Source of the DNA: Mumia flava
Lineage (GTDB): Bacteria; Actinomycetota; Actinomycetes; Propionibacteriales; Nocardioidaceae
DNA: 64,000 bases
Direction: 5' to 3'
NCBI RefSeq assembly: GCF_002797495.1
Contig: NZ_PGEZ01000001.1
Coordinates: 2,480,001-2,544,000 of the forward strand
Shown here: one piece after another, positions 31,450-42,106 of the stretch
Layout of the letters: every line of letters begins with the position of its first letter
Numbering within the stretch: the first letter of the stretch is position 1
Translations under genes and position numbers: made by a program
The notes under the pieces: model-generated
What the model was told of the DNA's origin: nothing
The model's input: only the letters and a program-made list of their open reading frames with translations
The model's database searches: none

Positions 31450-31708
31450 GCGGGGTGATCTCCTTCGTCGGGTGGCAGCGCAGACCCAGAGGGTGGCGGC
31501 GCTGCCGGTGGTCGCCGTTCAGGGTAACCGGGCGGGCGAGCAGGAGGCTGCGCGCCACGGTCCGGCTGGCTCGCGGTGCACGGAACTCGGCGCCCGCTCA
31601 CACCGGCGATGCGCTCGAGCCGGCGCCGTGTCGACGACGTGGCTGGCTACGATGACCGCGACGGCCGGTGCATCGGGCCGTCCCTACGCAAGGTGCTGGA
31701 GGGCGACG

Positions 31709-34078
31709 GTGGTGACGTTCCCGCGGTTCCCCCGTCGTCGCAGGACGGGACCGGAGGAGGACGCGCCGCCGCCGGTGCTCGGTGTCGTCGTCCCGGTCTA
31801 CAACGTCGAGGACTACCTCGCCGAGTGCCTCGAGAGCGTCCTCGGGCAGTCGTATCGGCACCTGGACGTCGTCGTGGTCGACGACGGGTCGCCGGACGGA
31901 TCGGTCGCGATCGCCGAGCGGTTCGCGGCGGAGGACGCCCGGGTCCGCATCGTGCGGCGGGACAACGGCGGCCTCGGAGCAGCCCGCAACACCGGCGCCC
32001 ACGAGGCTCGGGGCCATTACCTGACGTTCGTCGACTCCGACGACGTGGTCCCCGAGGGTGCCTTCGAAGCCATGGTCGGCACGCTCGAGCAGAGCGGGTC
32101 GGACTTCTGCGTCGGCCGGACCGAGCGACTGGTCGACGGCGAGGTCGTGCACCTGCCGTGGGCGGAGACGCTGCACGCGGTCGACCGGATCGGGGTCCCG
32201 GTCACGGACGTGCCGCGGGTCGTCCGCGACTTCTACACCTGGAACAAGATCTTCCGCACGTCCTTCTGGCGTGGACAGGGCTTCGCGTTCCGGGAGGGCG
32301 TCCTGTTCGAGGACCAGCCGCTCATCACGGACGCGTACTGCCGCGCCGGTGCGATCGACATCGTCAGCGACGCCGCGTACCGCTGGCGGCGACGCACGGA
32401 CGGGTCGTCGCTGACCCAGGGGATGTTCGCTCCCGACAAGATCGCCGAGCGCCAGGAGGCCATCACCCTCACCCGGCCGGTCGTCGACGCCTGCGGTGAC
32501 GAGGGCGTGCGCGACGCGTGGTTGTGGACCTTGATGGACAGCCACCTCCCGCTCTACCTCGCCACGACGGCCCGGCTCGAGCAGGACGAGCCGCTGCGAG
32601 CCGCCGTACGCATGGTGCGCAGCGCGATCACGGCCGACGACGTCGGGCGGATCCCCGGGGTCTCCGCTCTCCACAAGGTCATGCTCCACCTGGCGCTCGG
32701 GCCCGACCCCGAGGCGCTGCGCCGGTTCGTGGCCGCAGGCGGACGCGCCCGGAACCGCTGGCCCGTACGGGTGCGTGACGGGCGAGTCGTCGCGGAGCTC
32801 CCGGTCGACGACCGACACAGCATCCCGCCGTCCGCCTTCGAGCTCGACCCCGAGGAGATCGTCGGAGTCGCCCGCGCCCTCGCCGTCGGGTGGTCCGAGG
32901 ACGGGGCCGTCCGCGTGCACGGCTGTGCCTACCTCGATCCGATCGAGATCGGTGCCGGCCGGGAGATCGCGGTCGCCGCCCTCGACCGTACGACCGGACG
33001 CCGGGTCGAGCTCTGCGTCCGCGCCCGTCGGGAAGGATGGCCCGGGCCCGCGAGCCCGCGACCCTGGATCGACGTCGTCGACGGCACGTTCGAGGCCGTG
33101 CTCGACCCGGGCGACCTCCCGGCGGATGCCGGGGCCGCGCGGTGGGAGCTCGTCGCGACCCTGGGCTACGGACCCCACGTACGCGAGGTGCCGCTGGTCG
33201 CCGAGTTCCCGGGATGGGTGGTCGGTGGGCCCGCGACGCGGTGGATCGCGCCCGACGTCACGGGAACGCTCGGCGTGCACGACGACGGGGTCCTGAGCCT
33301 CGACGTGCAGCGGTGCCCTGTCCGAGCACGGCTCCTCGAGGAGACGGAGGAGGGCCTCGCGGTCGAGCTCGAGTCGGTTGCGGACGTCGCGCTCACCGAG
33401 GTCCACCTCGCCCGCGCCGGTGCGCACGACGTCGTGCCCGCCGAGCTCCGGGCTCTGCAGGAGCGGCGATGGCGAGCCGTATGGGCGGCCCCGCAGGATC
33501 TCGACCCCGAGGCGCGGTGGCGGCTCGAGACGGTCGTCGACGGTGACCGGGTCGGGCTGCGGGCGCCGGCGGAGGTGCTGGACCGCGCCGCGGTCACCTC
33601 CGTGCGCCCGTACCTGACCCACGCCTCGCGCGTGCGCCTCGCACCGACGTCGCGGGCCTCGGTCACCGTGACCGCGATCGGCCTGGCCGCGGGCACCCTG
33701 CGGATCCGGGGTGAGGCGCACGGCACGGTGGGGCAGGTGGGTGCCCGCGTGTCGCGTCATGACCGGACAGCCGCCGGGGGGACCGAAGCAGGCGAGGACG
33801 GCACGTTCACCCTCGACCTGCCGCTCGAGTCCGAGGACGGCCGACCGCTTCCCGACGGACGCTACGTCCTGAGGTTCGTCGGTCGTCTCGCGAACGATCC
33901 GGAGCAGCCCGAGCGGCCGCTGCGCTGGCGAGCCGCGCTCGCGGTCGCCGTACCCTACGACCTGGCGGACGACACGCTCGAGGTGCGGCTGCTCCCGGGT
34001 GCCGACCGACGATTCGGCCTCCGCCTGTCCGGCCGCCCGGAGGCGGCCGACGACCACGACGACCAGGAGGGCGCATGA
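31709..34078 (+). CDS. GT2 glycosyltransferase with C-terminal beta-sandwich domains
   Basis: The 789-residue protein has an N-terminal GT2 domain: LGVVVPVYNVEDYLAECLES, VVVVDDGSPDGS (55-65), LTFVDSDDVVP and the acceptor-side FEDQPLITD. The rest is beta-rich, with segments such as VRDGRVVAELPVDD that align with the middle of the TagF fusion (VEDGRLVAELPILD). It is therefore a paralogue of that protein without the glycerophosphotransferase domain, or the donor of its N-terminal half. Start: GTG at 31709, five bases after GGAGGG; GTG at 31712 is equally possible. Its last bases overlap the ATG of the next sulfotransferase-like gene (ATGA), so the two are coupled. Confidence 0.82.
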   Translation: MVTFPRFPRRRRTGPEEDAPPPVLGVVVPVYNVEDYLAECLESVLGQSYRHLDVVVVDDGSPDGSVAIAERFAAEDARVRIVRRDNGGLGAARNTGAHEARGHYLTFVDSDDVVPEGAFEAMVGTLEQSGSDFCVGRTERLVDGEVVHLPWAETLHAVDRIGVPVTDVPRVVRDFYTWNKIFRTSFWRGQGFAFREGVLFEDQPLITDAYCRAGAIDIVSDAAYRWRRRTDGSSLTQGMFAPDKIAERQEAITLTRPVVDACGDEGVRDAWLWTLMDSHLPLYLATTARLEQDEPLRAAVRMVRSAITADDVGRIPGVSALHKVMLHLALGPDPEALRRFVAAGGRARNRWPVRVRDGRVVAELPVDDRHSIPPSAFELDPEEIVGVARALAVGWSEDGAVRVHGCAYLDPIEIGAGREIAVAALDRTTGRRVELCVRARREGWPGPASPRPWIDVVDGTFEAVLDPGDLPADAGAARWELVATLGYGPHVREVPLVAEFPGWVVGGPATRWIAPDVTGTLGVHDDGVLSLDVQRCPVRARLLEETEEGLAVELESVADVALTEVHLARAGAHDVVPAELRALQERRWRAVWAAPQDLDPEARWRLETVVDGDRVGLRAPAEVLDRAAVTSVRPYLTHASRVRLAPTSRASVTVTAIGLAAGTLRIRGEAHGTVGQVGARVSRHDRTAAGGTEAGEDGTFTLDLPLESEDGRPLPDGRYVLRFVGRLANDPEQPERPLRWRAALAVAVPYDLADDTLEVRLLPGADRRFGLRLSGRPEAADDHDDQEGA

Positions 34079-35223
34079 GCCCGACGACCGGAGAGGGCGG
34101 GCACCCTCCGCGTCCCGACAGCGACCGCCGGCTCGTCCTCGTCGCCGGCGCAGGCCGCAGCGGCACCAGCACGATCAGCGGCACCCTGAACAGGCTCGGT
34201 CTGCACGTGCCGCTGCCCGCGCTGAAGGCCAACGCCTCCAACCCGAAGGGGTTCTACGAGTCGTGGTGGCCGGTGCGCTTCCACCAGTCGCTGATGCGTC
34301 GCGCGAGGATCGAGACCGTCGACGGCCGTCCCGAGGCCGCCGAGCGGGTGCGGGCCGTCGTGACGGATGAGGACCGCGAGCGGCTCGCCGACTGGTTGGG
34401 TGCGCTGTTCGCCGAGCAGGAGCACGTGGTCGTCAAGGACCCCCGCGCGGCGTGGGCCCCGTGGTTGTGGACCGAGGTCGCCGACGAGGTCGGCATCCCG
34501 ATCGGGTTCGTCACGATGGTCCGCCATCCTGCCGAGGTGGTCGGGAGCCGCACGACCTACTACCAGGAGCGCGAAGGCATCGAGGTCGACACGTTCGTCC
34601 CGGTCAACCTGTGCGGCTGGATCAACGCGAACCTCCTGATGGAACGGCACACCCGGGGCCGCGATCGCGTCGTCGTCCGCTACGAGTCGCTGATCGAGGA
34701 CTGGCGGGCCGAGACCCGGCGGATCTCGACGGCGCTCGACCTGGGACTCGAGCGAGGTGTCGACGACCCGTCGGTCGCGGCCGACGTCGACGGGTTCATC
34801 GATCCCGGTCTGCGTCGTCACCAGTCCCACTGGGACGGCCTGGCCGTCCCGCCGGACCTGCGCGACGTCGCCGACGACGTGTACGCGGGGATGCTCGCGG
34901 TCGAGTCCGACCCGGCCGGCAGCGCAGACGGGCTCGATCGCGCCCGGACGGCGTACGAAACGCTGTACCGCGACGCGACCTCGATCGCGTTCGACGCCAC
35001 CCGCGCGGCCGTCGCCGAGGCCCGCGCCGAGACCGAGCGCGAGGTCCGGGCGGCGGAGCGCCGCGAGCGGGACGAGGCCGTTCGCCGCACGCGCGACCGG
35101 CTGCGCCCGAAGCTCGAGGCGGAGCGTCGGCGAGCGAAGGTCGCGGAGGAGCGTCTGCGGCACCCGATGCGCAACGCGGCCGGCGCTGTGAAGCGGCGCC
35201 TGAAGGGCCTGCTCGGGCGCTGA
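34075..35223 (+). CDS. Sulfotransferase-like P-loop protein, subfamily B copy 1
   Basis: The 382-residue protein has LVLVAGAGRSGTSTISGTL with the PAPS-type loop GRSGTS (27-32). VVKDPRAAW and VTMVRHPAEVVGSRTTYY fit the 3'-phosphate-binding part of sulfotransferases. SNPKGFYE-W-V-FH is a shared signature with the proteins at 38073 and 39247. From about residue 295 the chain is a long, highly charged helix (EAETEREVRAAERRERDEAV style) likely to form a coiled coil, ending in a basic amphipathic segment. It overlaps the upstream GT2 gene by four bases, tying it to glycan synthesis. Substrate unknown. Confidence 0.76.
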   Translation: MSPTTGEGGHPPRPDSDRRLVLVAGAGRSGTSTISGTLNRLGLHVPLPALKANASNPKGFYESWWPVRFHQSLMRRARIETVDGRPEAAERVRAVVTDEDRERLADWLGALFAEQEHVVVKDPRAAWAPWLWTEVADEVGIPIGFVTMVRHPAEVVGSRTTYYQEREGIEVDTFVPVNLCGWINANLLMERHTRGRDRVVVRYESLIEDWRAETRRISTALDLGLERGVDDPSVAADVDGFIDPGLRRHQSHWDGLAVPPDLRDVADDVYAGMLAVESDPAGSADGLDRARTAYETLYRDATSIAFDATRAAVAEARAETEREVRAAERRERDEAVRRTRDRLRPKLEAERRRAKVAEERLRHPMRNAAGAVKRRLKGLLGR

Positions 35224-35246
35224 CCCCGCCCTTCGGCGCCGCTGGT

Positions 35247-35263
35247 GTTCGCCATCAGTGAAC
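35247..35263. promoter_or_regulatory. ClgR-like box 1
   Basis: GTTCGC-N5-GTGAAC is a 6+6 inverted repeat with one mismatch. It resembles the ClgR operator (GTTCGC-N5-GCG) known before clp genes of Streptomyces and corynebacteria. It lies 173 bp before the clpC ATG. Confidence 0.55.
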
Positions 35264-35278
35264 ATCCGCCCCGATCCC

Positions 35279-35295
35279 GTTCACCCGTGGCGAAC
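35279..35295. promoter_or_regulatory. ClgR-like box 2
   Basis: GTTCAC-N5-GCGAAC is the mirror form of box 1, centred 32 bp (about three helical turns) downstream, which suits cooperative binding on one DNA face. Confidence 0.55.
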
Positions 35296-35379
35296 AACGG
35301 AACACCGAGGGCCCGCGATCCCTTAGAACAGGCGGAACCGACGGCATCGGCGCAACGCGGCGGCGTTGTCGGTCGCGAC

Positions 35380-35385
35380 TAGCAT
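35380..35385 (+). promoter_or_regulatory. -10 element of clpC
   Basis: TAGCAT lies 50 bp before the clpC ATG, downstream of both ClgR-like boxes. No convincing -35 is visible, which is expected for an activator-dependent promoter. Confidence 0.4.
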
Positions 35386-35435
35386 GGTTCGGACAGGGGC
35401 CGAGGAGTCGAAGGCCCCGGATCAAGGGGAGTTGC

Positions 35436-37979
<2,544 letters not shown>

Positions 37980-37988
37980 CCTGCTGAC

Positions 37989-38022
37989 GACGGACCCGCG
38001 GCCGATCGGCCGCGGGTCCGTC
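37989..38022 (+). terminator. Perfect 34-bp palindrome after clpC
   Basis: The sequence is fully self-complementary (17 bp each side); a hairpin with 15 bp of stem and a GATC loop can form. It begins 10 bp after the clpC stop. Confidence 0.75.
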
Positions 38023-38072
38023 GCCGTGCGTTGGTAGCATCCCCGAGTCCCTGTCCCGCGCGAGAGGTCCCC

Positions 38073-39170
38073 ATGCCGACAGACCCCCCGACGTCGCGTC
38101 TCGTCGTCGTCAGCGGCGCCGGCCGCAGCGGCACCAGCACGATCGCCGGCACGCTCAACCACCTCGGCGTGCACAGTCCGGTGCCGAGCCTGGGCGCCAA
38201 CGAGTCGAACCCTCGCGGCTTCTTCGAGCCGCGGTGGTCCGTCGACTTCCACAACCGGATCCTCTCCCGCGCCGAGGTGGACCTGACCGACGGGCGCCCG
38301 TACGCGCTCGAGCTGGTCGGCGAGGCGCTGAACGACGACGACCGGGTGCGGCTGCGGGCCTGGCTGAGCGAGCAGACCGCAGGTCGGGCCCAGACCGTCG
38401 TCAAGGATCCGCGGACCGTCTGGGCGCTCGCGCTGTGGCACGAGGTTGCCGAGGAGCTGCGCCTGCAGACCGCCGACCTGATGATGCTGCGCCACCCGGC
38501 TGAGGTCCACGGGTCCCGTGAGACGCACTACGGCGCCCGCCGCGACCGACTCGGGATCAACTTCCTGTCGACCAACCTCACGGGCTGGATCAACGCCAAC
38601 CTGATGGCCGAGCGTGCCACCCGGGGGAGTGCGCGCGCGTTCGTCCGGTACGGCGATCTGCTGTCCGACTGGCGCTCGGTCGTCGCGCGGATCGGTCCGG
38701 CGCTCGGGCTCGACCTCCCCGACGACGAGGCCTCCCAGGCCACCGTCGACGGGTTCATCGAGCCGGGTCTGCGGCGGGCCTCGACGACGTGGGACGACCT
38801 GAACGCCCCTGCGCGTCTGCAGGAGGTGGCGCAGGGCGTCTGGGACGCGCTCGCCGTCCTCGCCGACGCGCCCGACGGTCGCTCCGCGGAGGCCGAGGCG
38901 GCGCTGGACAGCCTGTCCGAACGGTTCGCGGACGACTACGCCGAGGCCGAAGCCGTCTCCTGGTACACGCAGATGGCGGCCGAGAAGCGCGGCAAGCGGC
39001 TCCAGCGGGCCGAGGCCCGTGCCAAGAAGCAGGCCGCGCAGCGCAAGGCACGCGACGCCGCCCAGGCGCCGTCGGCCGCTCAGGCGCCGGGATCGTCGCT
39101 CACCACGCGTGCCGGCCGCCGTGCTCGGCAGGCCTTCGGCCGCGTCTCCCGCGCCGTCCGTCGTCGCTGA
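38073..39170 (+). CDS. Sulfotransferase-like P-loop protein, subfamily B copy 2
   Basis: The 365-residue protein shows LVVVSGAGRSGTSTIAGTLN (loop 17-22), ESNPRGFFEPRWSVDFHNRI, VVKDPRTVWALALW, MMLRHPAEVHGSRETHY and LTGWINANLMAERATRG. All align with the proteins at 34075 and 39247. The C-terminus is a charged, Ala/Lys-rich helix ending in a basic tail. ATG at 38073 follows GAGAGG. A -10 TAGCAT (38035-38040) just after the clpC terminator suggests its own promoter. Probably a PAPS-dependent sulfotransferase acting on surface glycan; not proven. Confidence 0.76.
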   Translation: MPTDPPTSRLVVVSGAGRSGTSTIAGTLNHLGVHSPVPSLGANESNPRGFFEPRWSVDFHNRILSRAEVDLTDGRPYALELVGEALNDDDRVRLRAWLSEQTAGRAQTVVKDPRTVWALALWHEVAEELRLQTADLMMLRHPAEVHGSRETHYGARRDRLGINFLSTNLTGWINANLMAERATRGSARAFVRYGDLLSDWRSVVARIGPALGLDLPDDEASQATVDGFIEPGLRRASTTWDDLNAPARLQEVAQGVWDALAVLADAPDGRSAEAEAALDSLSERFADDYAEAEAVSWYTQMAAEKRGKRLQRAEARAKKQAAQRKARDAAQAPSAAQAPGSSLTTRAGRRARQAFGRVSRAVRRR

Positions 39171-39246
39171 TCCGCCCGAAGCCGCGGTGCTACGGTGACG
39201 CCGGCGGCTCCTCCCCATCCGTCTCGTCCGCCCGAGGTACTCCCTG

Positions 39247-40272
39247 ATGTCTGATTCGCCCGATCTCTCCGACCACCGCCTGGTGATCCTGTTCGGCCCG
39301 GGCCGCAGCGGCACGAGCTCGGTCGCGGGCACCCTGGCGCGGATGGGGGTGGACGTCCCGAAGCCGGAGGTCCCACCGAACAACTCCAACCCGCGCGGGT
39401 TCTACGAGCCGCAGTGGGTGGTGGACTTCCACAAGGACATCCTGGGCCGTGCGAACGTCAGCACCCTCGATGTGGCCCCGGACGCCCCGGAGGTCGCCGA
39501 GAAGGCCGCACGCGAGGGCGACGCGCCCGACCGCCTCCGCGAGTGGCTGGCCGGCGCGCTCACCGAGTCGCGGCAGATCATCATCAAGGACCCGCGCACG
39601 GTCCTGCTGTCCCAGCTGTGGATCGATGCGGCCACCGACCTCGGCGTCGAGCCCGGCTTCCTGACGATGATGCGCCACCCGGCCGAGGTCTCGGGGAGCC
39701 GGACCATGCACTACGCGAAGTCCGACGACGCCGACCGACGCCGCGCGCTCGCCGTCCGACAGATCGCCGGCTGGGTCAACATCGCCCTGATCTCCGAGCG
39801 CGTCACCCGCGGCCACCGCCGGGTCACGGTCCGCTACCCGGACCTCCTGGAGGACTGGCGCCGGCAGGCCGACCGGATCGGATCGGCGCTCGACCTGCGC
39901 CTCGATCCGCCCACGAGCCTCGCCCAGCACCCCGTGGACGAGTTCCTCGACGCGGGCCTGCGCCGCTCCCAGGTCGACTGGTCCTCGCTGGAGGTTCCGG
40001 ACACGCTCGAAGCGATCGGGGAGTCCCTCTGGGAGGCCTACGCCGGGCTGATCGAGACCGACGAGGCGGACGACGCGTCGTTCGACGCGCTCGCGGCGCG
40101 GTACGCGAGCGTGCACGCCGCGTCGGTGGCGCTGGCGACGGACCACTTCCGGCGGGTGCGCAAGCCCCGGCGCAACCACGCCCAGGGCGCTCGCCGCAAG
40201 ACCGCGCAGACGTCCGAGCCGCAGCGTCGGCGGGGGCCCTTGAGCGCGATCCGCGGGCTCCGGAAGGGCTGA
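39247..40272 (+). CDS. Sulfotransferase-like P-loop protein, subfamily B copy 3
   Basis: The 341-residue protein has LVILFGPGRSGTSSVAGTLA (loop 19-24), NNSNPRGFYEPQWVVDFHKD, IIIKDPRTVLLSQLW, LTMMRHPAEVSGSRTMHY and IAGWVNIALISERVTRG. It is the third member of this tandem subfamily. The tail is short and basic (RRKTAQTSEPQRRRG) instead of a long coiled coil. It follows the previous copy after 76 bp, with a possible -10 TACGGT at 39191-39196. It marks the right end of the glycan region; mutY is next. Confidence 0.76.
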   Translation: MSDSPDLSDHRLVILFGPGRSGTSSVAGTLARMGVDVPKPEVPPNNSNPRGFYEPQWVVDFHKDILGRANVSTLDVAPDAPEVAEKAAREGDAPDRLREWLAGALTESRQIIIKDPRTVLLSQLWIDAATDLGVEPGFLTMMRHPAEVSGSRTMHYAKSDDADRRRALAVRQIAGWVNIALISERVTRGHRRVTVRYPDLLEDWRRQADRIGSALDLRLDPPTSLAQHPVDEFLDAGLRRSQVDWSSLEVPDTLEAIGESLWEAYAGLIETDEADDASFDALAARYASVHAASVALATDHFRRVRKPRRNHAQGARRKTAQTSEPQRRRGPLSAIRGLRKG

Positions 40273-40329
40273 GGCCAGGATCGCGGCCCGTCTCGGATCC
40301 GTGGACGGTGCGCTCCGTCCGAGCCCGGC

Positions 40330-41226
40330 TCAGGCCGGCAGCGCGTACTTCCCGTCCGCGGTGATCACGACCAGGCCGTCGTCGAGCAGCGAGTCGAGCG
40401 CCCGCTCGCGCTGGGTGTCGTCGTCCCACGCACCACGCAGCACCGCCCCCGGGACCGCGGCCGCGCTGGACCGCAGCACGGCCAGCAGCCGTCCCCGGCA
40501 CTGCCGGTCGGTCCCGGCGTAGGACTGGCCTCGGCGCGGCGGTCCGTCGTACGCCGGACGCCCGGCGCCCTCCCAGCGGCACCACGTCCGGACGGGGCAG
40601 GCATCGCACCTCGGCGTCTGAGCACGGCACACCAGGGCGCCGATCTCCATCAGACCGATGGACCAGCGGGCCGACCGCGCCGGGGCGTCGGGGAGCAGGG
40701 CCCGGGCTCGTCGCCGCTCCGCGACGGTGAGCGTCGACGGTGGGTACGGCTCGCCGTCGACCAGGCGCGACAGGACACGCCGTACGTTCGTGTCCAGCAC
40801 CGCGTGCCTGCGCCCGTACGCGAAGACGGCGACAGCGGCGGCGGTGTACTCGCCGATCCCGGGCAGCGCGCGGAGCTCGTCGACGTCCTCGGGCAGGACG
40901 CCGTCGTAGACCTCGGTGAGCGCGACGGCGCACGCGTGCAGCCGCAGGGCGCGGCGGGGGTACCCCAGACGACCCCACGCCCGCACCGCCTCGCCTGCCG
41001 GCTCGGCGGCCAGGGCCGCGGGCGTCGGCCAGCGCTCGATCCAGCGGGCGTACGGCTCGAGGACCCGGGCGACCGGGGTCTGCTGGAGCATGACCTCCGA
41101 GACCAGGACCTGCCACGGAGAGGTGCCGGGCGAGCGCCAGGGCAGGTCGCGGCGCTCGGCGTCGTACCAGGTGAGGACGGCGTCGTGGAGGGGATCGAGG
41201 TGGTCGAGATCGAGTCGGATCGCCAT
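40330..41226 (-). CDS. mutY: A/G-specific adenine DNA glycosylase
   Basis: The 298-residue enzyme removes adenine mispaired with 8-oxoguanine. The HhH-GPD core has WQVLVSEVMLQQTPVARV with catalytic Glu44, the helix-hairpin-helix LPGIGEYTA (121-129) and catalytic Asp145 in VLDTNVRRV. Four Cys (200, 207, 210, 216) form the C-x6-C-x2-C-x5-C iron-sulfur motif. It lacks the C-terminal NUDIX-like 8-oxoG recognition domain of E. coli MutY and is shorter, as usual in actinobacteria. It is divergent from the membrane protein gene at 41273. Confidence 0.95.
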   Translation of the reverse strand: MAIRLDLDHLDPLHDAVLTWYDAERRDLPWRSPGTSPWQVLVSEVMLQQTPVARVLEPYARWIERWPTPAALAAEPAGEAVRAWGRLGYPRRALRLHACAVALTEVYDGVLPEDVDELRALPGIGEYTAAAVAVFAYGRRHAVLDTNVRRVLSRLVDGEPYPPSTLTVAERRRARALLPDAPARSARWSIGLMEIGALVCRAQTPRCDACPVRTWCRWEGAGRPAYDGPPRRGQSYAGTDRQCRGRLLAVLRSSAAAVPGAVLRGAWDDDTQRERALDSLLDDGLVVITADGKYALPA

Positions 41227-41260
41227 GGCGAGTCGATCCTGCCACGGCCGGCCCGCGGGT

Positions 41261-41266
41261 TAGCGT
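41261..41266 (+). promoter_or_regulatory. -10 element, leaderless GTG start
   Basis: TAGCGT lies 6 nt before the GTG at 41273; no ribosome binding site is present. Confidence 0.45.
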
Positions 41267-41272
41267 GAGGCC

Positions 41273-42106
41273 GTGAGCAGCGTCGTGCGGCCGTCGGGGA
41301 AGCTCTCCCCGCGCGTGTACTGGCGGCGGCGGCTCGTGCTCCTGGCGATCGTGGTGCTGCTCGGGTGGCTCGTGCTGAGGACGTTCTCCGGCGGAGGGAA
41401 CGAGGATCCCGCCTCGAGTGCCGCTCCGGCCGAGACGGAGGCCACGGCCCCGGCGCCGACGGCCGAGCCGCAGCCCGAGGCCGGGCCGAAGGACCGCAAG
41501 GCGAAGAACGTCGTCGTCGACGTCGCCCTCGACGACGTGGCCGGGGCGTGCCCGGCCGAGGACGTGACCGTGGCCCCGGCGGTGCCGGCGGGGACGCACA
41601 CCGGCGATGCCGCCCGGATCCTCCTGAGGCTCTCGCTCACCGGGCCCGAGCCGTGCACGGTGAGGTTGGACGACGATTCGCTGGTCCTCGCGGTCGCCAC
41701 CGGGGACTCGACCGTGTGGGACAGCCAGCGCTGCGGGGGGATCGACCGCCGGACGGTCGACGTCCGCAAGGGCTGGGACACGGTCGTCGCCGTGTCGTGG
41801 GACGGCCGTGCCGGCGACGACGAGTGCGGCGACGGAGGGTACGCCTCGCCCGGTGCTTACACGATCAAGGCCGCGCTGCTGGGAGGTGAGCCTGCTCAGC
41901 AGGAGTTCACCCTGACCGAGCCCCCGGCGCCGAAGCCGACGCCGAAGCCGACGCCGAAGCCGACCGCGAAGCCGACGAAGAAGAAGCCCGGGGCCGACGA
42001 AGACGCCGGCGGAGACGACGACGGCAACGGGACGGCCGAGGACGGGACCGACCAAGCGAAGCCCGAGAAGAAGCCGACGGCGGGCGGGTCGGACCCTCAG
42101 ACGTAG
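41273..42106 (+). CDS. Single-pass membrane protein of unknown function with PKPT repeats
   Basis: The 277-residue protein has a basic cytoplasmic N-terminus (about 20 residues) and one hydrophobic segment (LVLLAIVVLLGWLVL, 21-35). An Ala/Pro/Glu-rich stalk follows, then a compact extracytoplasmic domain (about 78-215) with four Cys, two of them in RCGGID and DECGDGG. The C-terminal tail has tandem KPTP repeats and then Lys/Asp-rich low complexity. The domain looks like a small beta-sandwich, but I recognise no family. It lies between mutY (divergent) and disA (convergent, 10 bp overlap). Confidence 0.75.
   Translation: MSSVVRPSGKLSPRVYWRRRLVLLAIVVLLGWLVLRTFSGGGNEDPASSAAPAETEATAPAPTAEPQPEAGPKDRKAKNVVVDVALDDVAGACPAEDVTVAPAVPAGTHTGDAARILLRLSLTGPEPCTVRLDDDSLVLAVATGDSTVWDSQRCGGIDRRTVDVRKGWDTVVAVSWDGRAGDDECGDGGYASPGAYTIKAALLGGEPAQQEFTLTEPPAPKPTPKPTPKPTAKPTKKKPGADEDAGGDDDGNGTAEDGTDQAKPEKKPTAGGSDPQT
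41930..41977 (+). repeat. Four 12-bp tandem repeats
   Basis: Units of CCGAAGCCGACG (the last two slightly diverged) encode the PKPT repeats of the membrane protein. The number may vary between strains. Confidence 0.7.

Noticed and set aside
40303-40320. GGACGG/CCGTCC hairpin between the last sulfotransferase gene and mutY
   Set aside because: Only a 6-bp stem, common by chance at this GC content; too weak to list as a terminator.
41930-41977. Tandem repeat as a possible regulatory or phase-variable element
   Set aside because: The 12-bp unit keeps the frame and simply encodes a Pro/Lys-rich tail, so no on/off switching is expected.
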